NCBI RefSeq assembly: GCF_030247195.1
Contig: NC_080670.1
Span: forward strand, 97,424,401 to 97,488,400
Source of the DNA: Topomyia yanbarensis
Taxonomy: Eukaryota; Arthropoda; Insecta; Diptera; Culicidae
Direction of reading: 5' to 3'
DNA length: 64,000 bases
The notes beneath the pieces were generated by a model. The model worked only from the letters and a program-made list of their open reading frames with translations, made no database searches and had not been told where the DNA came from. Below are positions 42,265-53,510 of the stretch, in pieces. Position numbers and translations under genes: made by a program. Each line of letters begins with the position of its first letter. Within the stretch, counting starts at the first letter, position 1.

Positions 42265-42364
42265 GAATAATTATTTATAATCTATTGCGCAGCGAATGCC
42301 TGCTCAGCTTTATACTCGTCGAAAACCTCTACGAGGACAACCCGCTGGATCTCCATTTGCTTAA
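42265..42364 (+). pseudogene. Short coding scrap resembling the C-terminal part of DDX56
   Basis: One frame reads NLLRSECLLSFILVENLYED then NPLDLHLLK. The pattern LL.SE...(F)EDNP.DL.LL(R/K) resembles a segment of the nucleolar DEAD-box helicase DDX56 upstream of its C-terminal tail (recalled, not searched). GC content is higher than the surroundings. A stop follows at about 42388. The match is short with an apparent small insertion, so it is weak. It lies directly before the 9-bp satellite. Confidence 0.25.
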
Positions 42365-42372
42365 ATCATTTC

Positions 42373-45300
42373 CATTTGCTTAAATTGCTTCATTTGCTTC
42401 GTTTGCTTCATATGCTTCATATGCTTCATTTGATTCATTTACTTTATTTTCGTTTTTTGCTTTATTTGCTTCATTTGCTTCATTTGCTTCATTTGCTTCA
42501 TTTTCTTCATTTGCTTCATTTACTTCATTTGCTTCATTTGCTTCATTTGCTTCATTTGATTCATTTCGTGCATTTGATTCATTTGATTCATTTGATTCTT
42601 TTGATTCATTTGATTCATTTGATTCATTTGATTCATTTGATTCATTTGATTCATTTGATTCATTTGATTCATTTGATTCATTTGATTCATTTGATTCATT
42701 TGATTCATTTGATTCATTTGATTCATTTGATTCATTTGATTCATTTGATTCATTTGATTCATTTGATTCATTTGATTCATTTGATTCATTTGATTCATTT
42801 GATTCATTTGATTCATTTGATTCATTTGATTCATTTGATTCATTTGATTCATTTGATTCATTTGATTCATTTGCTTCATTTGATTCATTTGATTCATTTG
42901 ATTCATTTGATTCATTTGATTCATCTGATTCATTTGATTCATTTGATTCATTTGATTCATTTGATTCATTTGATTCATTTGATTCATTTGATTCATTTGA
43001 TTCATTTGATTCATTTGATTCATTTGATTCATTTGATTCATTTGATTCAATTGATTCATTTGATTCATTTGATTCATTTGATTCATTTGATTCATTTGAT
43101 TCATTTGATTCATTTGATTCATTTGCTTGATTTGATTCATTTGATTCATTTGATTCATTTGATTCATTTGATTCATTTGATTCATTTGATTCATTTGATT
43201 CATTTGATTCATTTGATTCATTTGATTCATTTGATTCATTTGATTCATTTGATTCATTTGATTCATTTGATTCATTTGATTCATTTGATTCGTTTGATTC
43301 GTTTGATTCATTTGATCCATTTGATTCATTTGATTCATTTGATTCATTTGATTCATTCGATTCATTTGATTCATTTGATTCATTCGATTCATTTGATTCA
43401 TTCGATTCATTTGATTCATTCGATTCATTTGATTCATTTGATTCATTTGATTCATTTGATTCATTTGATTCATTTGATTCATTTGATTCATTTGATTCAT
43501 TTGATTCATTTGATTCATTTGATTCATTTGATTCATTTGATTCATTTGATTCATTTGATTCATTTGATTCATTTGATTCATTTGATTCATTTGATTCATT
43601 TGATTCATTTGATTCATTTGATTCATTTGCTTGATTTGATTCATTTGCTTGATTTGATTCATTTGCTTGATTTGATTGATTTGATTCATTTGATTCATTT
43701 GATTCATTTGATTCATTTGATTCATTTGATTCATTTGATTCATTTGATTCATTTGATTCATTTGATTCATTTGATTCATTTGATTCATTTGATTCGTTTT
43801 ATTCGTTTGATTCATTTGATTCATTTGATTTATTTGATTCATTTGATTCATTTGATTCATTTGATTCATTTGATTCATTTGATTCATTTGATTCATTTGA
43901 TTCATTTGATTTATTTGATTCATTTGATTCATTTGATTCATTTGATTCATTTGATTCATTTGATTCAATTGATTCATTTGATTCATTTGATACATTTGAT
44001 TCATTTGATTCATTTGATTCATTTGCTTCATTTAATTCATTTGATTCATTTGATTCATTTGATTCATTTGCTTCATTTGCTTCATTTGCTTCATTTGCTT
44101 CATTTGCTTCATTTGCTTCATTTGCTTCATTTGCTTCATTTGCTTCATTTGCTTCATTTGCTTCATTTGCTTCATTTGCTTCATTTGCTCCATTTGCTCC
44201 ATTTGCTCCATTTGCTTCATTTGCTTCATTTGCTTCATTTGATTAATTTGATTCATTTGATTCATTTGATTCATTTGATTCATTTGATTCATTTGATTCA
44301 TTTGATTCATTTGATTCATTTGATTCATTTGATTCATTTGATTCATTTGATTCATTTGATTCATTTGATTCATTTGATTCATTTGATTCATTTGATTCAT
44401 TTGATTCATTTGATTCATTTGATTCATTTGATTCATTTGATTCATTTGATTCATTTGATTCATTTGATTCATTTGATTCATTTGATTCATTTGATTCATT
44501 TGATTCATTTGATTCATTTGATTCATTTGATTCATTTGATTCATTTGATTCATTTGATTCATTTGATTCATTTGATTCATTTGATTCATTTGATTCATTT
44601 GATTCATTTGATTCATTTGATTCATTTGATTCGTTTGATTCATTTGATTCATTTGATTCATTTGATTCATTTGATTCATTTGATTCATTTGATTCATTTG
44701 ATTCATTTGATTCATTTGATTCATTTGATTCATTTGATTCATTTGATTCATTTGATTCATTTGATTCATTTGATTCATTTGATTCATTTGATTCATTTGA
44801 TTCATTTGATTCATTTGATTCATTTGATTCATTTGATTCATTTGATTCATTTGATTCATTTGATTCATTTGATTCATTTGATTCATTTGATTCATTTGAT
44901 TCATTTGATTCGTTTGATTCATTTGATTCATTTGATTCGTTTGATTCATTTGATTCATTTGATTCATTTGATTCATTTGATTCATTTGATTCATTTGATT
45001 CATTTGATTCATTTGATTCATTTGATTCATTTGATTCATTTGATTCATTTGATTCAATTGATTCATTTGATTCATTTGATTCATTTGATTCATTTGATTC
45101 ATTTGATTCATTTGATTCATTTGATTCATTTGATTCATTTGATTCATTTGATTCATTTGATTCATTTGATTCATTTGATTCATTTGATTCATTTGATTCA
45201 TTTGATTCATTTGATTCATTTGATTCATTTGATTCATTTGATTCATTTGATTCATTTGATTCATTTGATTCATTTGATTCATTTGATTCATTTGATTCAT

Positions 45301-47376
45301 TTGATTCATTTGATTCATTTGATTCATTTGATTCATTTGATTCATTTGATTCATTTGATTCATTTGATTCATTTGATTCATTTGATTCATTTGATTCATT
45401 TGATTCATTTGATTCATTTGATTCATTTGATTCATTTGATTCATTTGATTCATTTGATTCATTTGATTCATTTGATTCATTTGATTCATTTGATTCATTT
45501 GATTCATTTGATTCATTTGATTCATTTGATTCATTTGATTCATTTGATTCATTTGATTCATTTGATTCATTTGATTCATTTGATTCATTTGATTCATTTG
45601 ATTCATTTGATTCATTTGATTCATTTGATTCATTTGATTCATTTGATTCATTTGATTCATTTGATTCATTTGATTCATTTGATTCATTTGATTCATTTGA
45701 TTCATTTGATTCATTTGATTCATTTGATTCATTTGATTCATTTGATTCATTTGATTCATTTGATTCATTTGATTCATTTGATTCATTTGATTCATTTGAT
45801 TCATTTGATTCATTTGATTCATTTGATTCATTTGATTCAGTTGATTCATTTGATTCATTTGATTCATTTGATTCATTTGATTCATTTGATTCATTTGATT
45901 CATTTGATTCATTTGATTCATTTGATTCATTTGATTCATTTGATTCATTTGATTCATTTGATTCATTTGATTCATTTGATTCATTTGATTCATTTGATTC
46001 ATTTGATTCATTTGATTCATTTGATTCATTTGATTCATTTGATTCATTTGATTCATTTGATTCATTTGATTCATTTGATTCATTTGATTCATTTGATTCA
46101 TTTGATTCATTTGATTCATTTGATTCATTTGATTCATTTGATTCATTTGATTCATTTGATTCATTTGATTCATTTGATTCATTTGATTCATTTGATTCAT
46201 TTGATTCATTTGATTCATTTGATTCATTTGATTCATTTGATTCATTTGATTCATTTGATTCATTTGATTCATTTGATTCATTTGATTCATTTGATTCCTT
46301 TGATTCATTTGATTCATTTGATTCATTTGATTCATTTGATTCATTTGATTCATTTGATTCATTTGATTCATTTGATTCATTTGATTCATTTGATTCATTT
46401 GATTCATTTGGTTCATTTGATGCATTTGATTCATTTGATTCATTTGATTCATTTGATTCATTTGATTCATTTGATTCATTTGATTCATTTGATTCATTTG
46501 ATTCATTTGATTCATTTGATTCATTTGATTCATTTGATTCATTTGATTCATTTGATTCATTTGATTCATTTGATTCATTTGATTCATTTGATTCATTTGA
46601 TTCATTTGATTCATTTGATTCATTTGATTCATTTGATTCATTTGATTCATTTGATTCATTTGATTCATTTGATTCATTTGATTCATTTGATTCATTTGAT
46701 TTATTTGATTTATTTGATTCATTTGATTTATTTGATTCATTTGATTCATTTGATTCATTTGATTCATTTGATTCATTTGATTCATTTGATTCATTTGATT
46801 CATTTGATTCATTTGATTCATTTGATTCATTTGATTCATTTGATTCAATTGATTCATTTGATTCATTTGATTCATTTGATTCATTTGATTCATTTGATTC
46901 ATTTGATTCATTTGATTCATTTGATTCATTTGATTCATTTGATTCATTTGATTCATTTGGTTCATTTGATTCATTTGATTCATTTGATTCATTTGATTCA
47001 TTTGATTCATTTGATTCATTTGATTCATTTGATTCATTTGATTCATTTGATTCATTTGATTCATTTGATTCATTTGATTCATTTGATTCATTTGATTCAT
47101 TTGATTCATTTGATTCATTTGATTCATTTGATTCATTTGATTCATTTGATTCATTTGATTCATTTGATTCATTTGATTCATTTGATTCATTTGATTCATT
47201 TGATTCATTTGATTCATTTGATTCATTTGATTCATTTGATTCATTTGATTCATTTGATTCATTTGATTCATTTGATTCATTTGATTCATTTGATTCATTT
47301 GATTCATTTGATTCATTTGATTCATTTGATTCATTTGATTCAATTGATTCGTTTGATTCATTTGATTCAATTTTGT
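42373..47376. repeat. 5-kb satellite array of the 9-mer TTTGATTCA
   Basis: Over 500 nearly identical 9-bp units run without any length change out of register. A TTTGCTTCA variant forms the left edge (42379-42560) and an internal block (about 44060-44240). Point variants are scattered, and local 18-bp dimers occur (TTTGCTTGA/TTTGATTCA near 43620-43680, TTCGATTCA/TTTGATTCA near 43350-43430). Because the period is a multiple of three, two frames per strand stay open for kilobases (Leu-Ile-His, Phe-Asp-Ser; Asn-Gln-Met, Asn-Glu-Ser). These are artefacts of periodicity, not supported proteins. The array ends at CAATTTTGTTC. Confidence 0.95.
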
Positions 47377-47602
47377 TCTTTTCTTTAATTTTATTTATTT
47401 TCATAATCAGTCATTCCACTTATTCATTTCATTCAATTTGTTTGTTTAAGTCAATTTATTTTGTTCAATTAACATTGTAACTATTTTCAAATATTGCCTG
47501 TTTACCATTTAATTAGCTAATCCAATTTGTTCATTTTTTTTTTTAATTTGATTCATAATAATTTTTGTACTCATTTTATGAATTTGATAACGCTTTGCTT
47601 GT
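47377..47602. other. AT-rich right flank of the satellite
   Basis: The TTGTTC/ATTTATTC-rich sequence may be strongly decayed 9-mer satellite, e.g. TTCATTTCATTCAATTTGTTTG near 47420. No other feature. Confidence 0.35.
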
Positions 47603-47722
47603 ATAAACTGAATAAAATGTAGAATATCAATAAAACGAACAAACTAAAAAAATAAAGCAAAAAATTTGCTTTATTTTTTATTTTGTTCGTTTTTATGATA
47701 TTCTATATTTTATTCAGTTTAT
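47603..47722. repeat. 120-bp near-perfect palindrome
   Basis: ATAAACTGAATAAAATGTAG at the left pairs with the reverse complement of CTATATTTTATTCAGTTTAT at the right, continuing inward through AATATCA, AAAACGAACAAA and AAATAAAGCAAA to the centre near 47662. It could be a hairpin MITE, but flanks show no sure TSD. Confidence 0.7.
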
Positions 47723-47825
47723 TCGCTATTTTATTTGTGCAGGACTAGAGACTTAATTGAACTAGAAACTGCAAACTAGTGAACGAGTTCTGAAAACTAA
47801 TTAATGATCCAACAGTGACATATGT

Positions 47826-47995
47826 AAGAAATGTCTCATCTCATTGCTAGGTGGATTAAGTTGGTTTTATATCTTCTGACAGCCTATACGAATACCTTTA
47901 GCTATAGATTGATATAATCGGACTATTACTAAAAGAGATATTTAACATTGAATCAGAACAAAAGATTTTAATCATAAAAATTCACCCGCAATTAG
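47826..47995 (+). repeat. Partial copy of the '50/58-kb' repeat
   Basis: It carries AAGAAATGTCTCATCTCATT, GCTAGGTGGATTAAG, then jumps to CGAATACCTTT, ATCGGACTA.TA and AAAAGAGATATTTAACATT, sequences that lie ~420 bp apart in the full copy at 58126-58650. An internal deletion is inferred. Confidence 0.6.
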
Positions 47996-50491
47996 GTAAA
48001 TTTAAAAAAAGAGGTTAGTGCTAGGGGCAGACACTTGAGATGAATTTTGAAAAATTAGCAAGATTAAATGCATTTTTTCTCCATCAAAATGGAAGTTCAT
48101 AATGAATTTTTCTTTGCATGAAATTTATTTTGTATTGTGTGTAAGTCGTCAGAACCCTACAAAAAAAACTAGCCCTACATCCAACAAAACGTCCAACAAA
48201 GTGAATCAGCCTAGGACGCCTTTAAACAAACTTTTCTGCAAGTAAGTGCAAAGTTGATGCAAAAATGGAAATTAAATGCATTTTTTCTAATTTGATGCAC
48301 ATTTGTTATACATTCCTAGAGTGATCTGCCCCTAATGTTAGTAGGACCTCTAGACATAAATGAAAAGCCACAACATATTGGCTCCAATATTTTATGAATC
48401 CACGTCCAAAACAGTGTGTTTTTCGTCCCACCCTATTGGGGGAGGTGTAAAATAAATTCAAATAAAGTAAAAGTTTCTGCCTGTAACTGTTGTGCCTTTA
48501 TTAACAAACGTTAAATTTTCATCAATACTGGAACTATGGCTGCTGAATAACATCTAATTCATTGTATAACTAAACAACGATGGGGATTGTGCAATATCTA
48601 TATCACTCGGCGACATGAGCAAACAGTGTTCATTCCTCTTCATAATAATGATATTGCATAGAAGTCGCAATGTCGTCTTCATCAGTATATCATAATACCA
48701 CTAAAAGAAGGAGGGTTTGATTTAAGGCCCTACCTGCCGCCCAGTAAACAAATTTCTGAAACTCCTGTCGTCTCTTTTCAGCATCGTGGTAAACTCTTGA
48801 AATGCGCCTTCCACTGTCTGTTTACCCCTCCCATACATCAGTGTGTGCGAGTTGCCGTTTTATACTTCACACCGTTTCGAGCTGCTTTATTTGGTAATGT
48901 ATTCGGCAAAGAGCACATCTACTGACGCCACTAGCTGCCAACGTGAACACACGTGCGCTCGATCGCAGAAGGCAGCGAGAGAGCAAGAAAGCTTTCGTCT
49001 TTGTATTTTGAACCAAGAAACTCGCATTAACCACATTAAAAGCAAAACCATCGGAATAAAATATAACTTGCGCACATTGAGCTTGGTATGTTGTCGGTAG
49101 CGATCTGGCAGAAGGAACTGTTGTTGATTCTGTCTTCGATTTTAAATTTGCAAAACTCTATGGCTGTCATACTCTCGTCATCCGTACTCCGTATTCTTGA
49201 AGACATACCCTTGTACTTACACTATTTCAATGAATTTCAATAATAATTACGATTTAATTATATCTCCATGCTTGTTCAGTAATGGACGCAATGGAACTGT
49301 ACATGTAGTTGTACGAATTCCTATGAGTAAAAGATTTTTTCCGTCTTTCCCCATATCCTCGCATAATACTAAATTAAGGGACTATATTTTTGCAAGTTGT
49401 GTTTTAGCGTAAACGTCGGAGGCTGGCATTCTTCTCCAGCCGGTTTTCTTGGTAATCGATTGATTCTTCAAACGCTACGCCAGGCATTGAAAATCCGATT
49501 TCTCGTTGGCGTCTCAGCTTTTGATTCGATGTATTGAAGGAATTAATTTTATTTGGTTATCATCTATGAAACAAATAAAGATCATAAAACAACATTATGC
49601 TGCAGTGTAATACATGTGTACTCGATGATATTCAACAACATTAAGAGAACGTTCGAAGCGGATGCATATGTGCATACATATTGGTCATGCCTATCACCGT
49701 ATTAGCAGCAAACGACTGAAATTGTTCTATGACAATATAAACGGGGAGCAGAAACATGGGTCACATTAAGATTAATTTGTGAATATAGAAAGTATGCTAA
49801 TTCGATGCTACAAAAGCGGACTTGGCTCATGGGTCGATAGTAGGTAACGTAATCCAGAGAAGATGCTGGTATAGGGATGCGCGAAAACTGAAACAAAAAA
49901 ATTCATACGTACCCAAAACAACGGTTCTAATTGAAATTGAATGGCTGATCCAGAAAATTACGCCTGAAGAGTAATGGGATTGAAGTTAAGCTTCAACTAA
50001 GGTCACGAAAAGTTACCATTTTTTAAAAGAGACAAAAACAGTTTTTATACATAGTAGTATTTTGGGTTCTAGTACATATATTGTCCTTCAGATGGTGCTG
50101 CCGCATGCTATTTTAAGTGAAACGCTCCAAAATTTTCATATTTGAGGTGTTGAAATATCCAAACTGTAAACCATTTTTTCTCATATTTTTTTATCGAGTG
50201 CTCGAAATATCAGTATTATTGAAATGTAGCTGGATTTTGATAAAACTGCCGGTTTTGAATATGGTACAATGGAAATTTATGCTGAAGGTATGTGCTTTAT
50301 TTATATGCATCGATGTCAAAAGATATTATTTTGTTTGTTTATAGAAAATTTCACTAACTTTCACGATTTTGTTGCAGACGGTTTCAGCACACATTATTGA
50401 AATACTTTTTTTGTCCACGTTTTCAAGGCAAGTTGTGTTCCTTGAACAATTCTCCATTTGGAACATTATAGAATTCTTGCCCGAATTTGCC
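47996..50491. other. AT-rich DNA, no supported gene
   Basis: Short frames only (e.g. 48843-49100, 49197-49412) without recognised motifs. A small GC-richer stretch lies at 48740-49150. A short GGCTGG...CCAGCC hairpin lies near 49421-49442. Nothing more was identified. Confidence 0.35.
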
Positions 50492-50982
50492 CGTTTTACA
50501 TTTCTTATAAATGAAATGTATAGAATTCGCTCAAACTTTTACGATTTTTTCCGAGGCCCGGAGGACCGAGTATTATATACCAATCGATTCAGCTCGACGA
50601 TTTGGAACAATGTCTGTGTGTGTGTCTGTGAGTGTATGTAACGGACAAATTCTCATTCGTGTTTCTCAGCAATGGCTGAACCGATCTTATCCAAACAAAT
50701 TTTAAATGAAAGATCTATCAAACAGTAAGAACGCTATTAATTTGTTTTTGATTCTGATGTTTAGTTTCCAAGATATGAATGTTTGAATGTGTAAAAATGA
50801 CGTTTTTTGCAGTTTTTTTTAAATTATCTGCCGAAATTGACAACATAGATTAACACTACATATGTTTTAGACAGCTTTAACGAATACCTTTCGAACAAGC
50901 TATAAATGGTTGAAATCGGACTAATATCAAAAGAGATATTTAACATTAAATGCGGACGAAAGATTTTTATCATTTCCCATTG

Positions 50983-53510
50983 CACAGTGGTCCAGGAAGC
51001 GAAATTAGCGGGAAACAATTCTTAACGCATTCATCTTTAGGTTTAGAGATTTGGTGTCTTAGAAACATTTATTGTGCGTGACAAACTGCATCTTTTGGTT
51101 GAAACGGTTTTAGGGTGGTCCTTAAAATGTCAAAGTTGTAGACATTATTTCATATTATAGTTCAGAGAGAATGATACTTTCTTCTGTAATATTCTAGAAC
51201 AATCAATTCTGAGCAACTTTGTTGAAGATACTAATTTTGTATCTCAAACCGTTTTCATTTTATAGTGAGTTCCATATCATAACTTAGGGTGTCTCTCAAA
51301 AAAGCAGTTTTCTCTGTACAGTTTTTTAATATGATTTTTCTCACAAAAGTACCCTTCAGTGCACTTTTAGAGCATGATTAGAGGCAACTTTTGCTGAAGA
51401 AAGAATAATTTTGATTGCATTTGAAAGGCTGTAATTTTGCCTACAATATATTGAAAAATTGGAGAACGCTTTTTTCTCTTTCTCAAATAAATCATATTTA
51501 AGTAAAAGCATTTTTGCGTATAATCCTACAGCGCTCATATTAAAAAATATTTATTGTACGCGGATTCTGTGAATTCTTTTCAAGACTTTGCAAGGATCAC
51601 ATACATTTGCAGGTTTTTCATATTGCAAATAGGGTGATGACCCTATTTTGGGATTTATTACTATTTTACTTTTTTACTCGACCTAAGTACAATCGTTGAA
51701 ATGCATATAAATTATGATCAATGCGTTGTGGTCAATATATTTGCTTTATTCCTGAGAACCAGTATATTAAATAACTTGTATACGAGTGTAATAGAAACTA
51801 GAATCGCTTTCCTCTTACTTCCACCCTACCATACCACCAACAAACATAATGGAGCTATCGAAAATGCAAATATACACTGAAGTCTTTTTAGGCGGTTTTT
51901 ATGCGCGCATCCCCTACATAAAGAAGCCTAAGTGTACAGTATGTAGAATAATTAAAGACACCCTCGTTCTTTTCTATTTAATCCCATTACCACTACTACT
52001 ATTACGATGACTAACTTATTCAGTTTTTTATTTGTTGGCTGTGAAACGGTAAATCAAAATTTTTAAAAGAATGCTCATCGTGCAATACAACAAACCTTTC
52101 CTATGACCAAAACTACTGAAACGATATAGGGGTGTCTTTAATTTTTTACATACTGTATATAGGAATTGTTGCATTCGCGCAATTCTCTGTTTTCATCTTC
52201 GTCGATGAATCTTTGATCATACCCATTAATTTTTGTAGTAGAAGATTAGTTTGATGATTTAAAAACCACAATAAGCACGTCTTTTAAAGATTACTGCTAG
52301 TATGTGTAATACTGGAAATCGTTACCAAACATCTTAACTGCAATGAGTCGAACTCTCATCAGTTCCCCATTTGATAATCAAAATCATGCTTAGTTTCTGG
52401 GTTTCAGTATTGCACTTGATATACTCAATTAAGCGCTTTGCAGAGTGGTCTACCAAATCTACGAAAGTCGTTTTAAAGTACTTCAATGATTCTCTTATTT
52501 CATTTAAAAATATTAAAAACTATGTTGAATAATTTGTTGCGTTTATATAACAGAAGGATATCAGATTTTTTTTTACTTGAACAATACTGTTATATGAAGG
52601 TCAATTTTGTTTTTGGTTTGAGGTTAGTAGATTGCAGATCTTGATACTGCTACCTGCTGGAACCGTTCCTGCAAATGAACGAAATCGATTGTAAATTTGT
52701 GTAGATTTTGGGAAATCTTGGCAATAATTGGAAGCAAATTATAGGTCAAGTCATTAGTGATTGGTGGTCTTTACCCTATCTGCATGATGAAAAGCCTGCA
52801 AATGTATGTGATCCTTGAATAGTCTTGACAAGAATTCACAGAATCAGCGTAAAACAAATATTTTTTAATACGAGAGCTGTAGGATTATACGTAAAAATGC
52901 TTTTACTTAAATTTGATTTATTTGAGAAAGACAAAAAAGCGTTCTCCAATTCTTCAATATATTGTAGGCAAAAGTACAGCCTTTTAAATGCAATCAAAAT
53001 TATCAATTTTTGTTTGAGATATCGACATTGAAAAAGGGCGTATTTTTAAGTGAAAATTAAGTATAACTTTTGAACCCGACAAGATAAAATTTTTCTTTCT
53101 TCAGCAAAAGTTGCCTCTAATCATGCTCTAAAACTGAAGGGTACTTTTGTGAGAAAAATCATATTAAAAAACTGTACAGAGAAAACTGCTTTTTTGAGAG
53201 ACACCCTAAATTATGATATGGAACTCACTATAAAATGAAAACGGTTTGAGATACAAAGTTAATATCTTCAACAAAGTTGCTCAGAATTGATTGTTCTACA
53301 ATATTGCAGTAGAAAGTATTATTCTCTCTGAACTATAATTTGAAATAATATCTACAACTTTGACATTTTAAGAACCACCCTAAAACCGTTTCATCCAAAA
53401 GATGCAGTTTGTCACGCACAATAAATGTTTCTAAGATACCAAATCTCTAAACCTAAAGATGAATGCGTTAACAATTGTTTCCCGCTAATTTCACTTCCTG
53501 GACCACTGTG
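50983..53510. mobile_element. Transib-like non-autonomous DNA transposon with ~0.7-kb TIRs
   Basis: Termini CACAGTGGTCCAGGAAG and CTTCCTGGACCACTGTG are inverted repeats that continue inward for ~650-730 bp (left to about 51648, right from about 52775). Flanks are CATTG at 50978-50982 and 53511-53515, a 5-bp TSD. The paralogous repeat shows the empty site CATTG once at 58662-58666. A 5-bp TSD plus CACAGTG ends is the signature of Transib, the superfamily related to RAG1. There is no transposase ORF. The ~1.1-kb centre contains a nested MITE (51937-52155). Confidence 0.75.
51937..52155. mobile_element. 219-bp Tc1/mariner-type MITE nested in the Transib-like element
   Basis: Ends CAGTATGTAGAATAATTAAA then GACACCC, and inverted GGGTGTC then TTTAATTTTTTACATACTG, with TA on both sides (51935-51936 and 52156-52157). 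The CAGT start and TA target fit Tc1/mariner. Confidence 0.75.

Noticed and set aside
42376..47404. Giant conceptual proteins (Leu-Ile-His)n, (Asn-Gln-Met)n and (Asn-Glu-Ser)n on both strands
   Set aside because: They follow directly from a 9-bp period that lacks stops in two frames per strand; no promoter, start context or non-repeat domain supports a gene.
48843..49100. Plus-strand 85-codon frame in a GC-richer stretch
   Set aside because: No domain, no splice support, and a similarly open frame exists on the opposite strand.
50983..51022. A true 23-RSS (heptamer, 23-bp spacer, nonamer)
   Set aside because: The spacer length fits, but the nonamer position matches only about 5 of 9 bases; reported only as a weak observation within the Transib finding.
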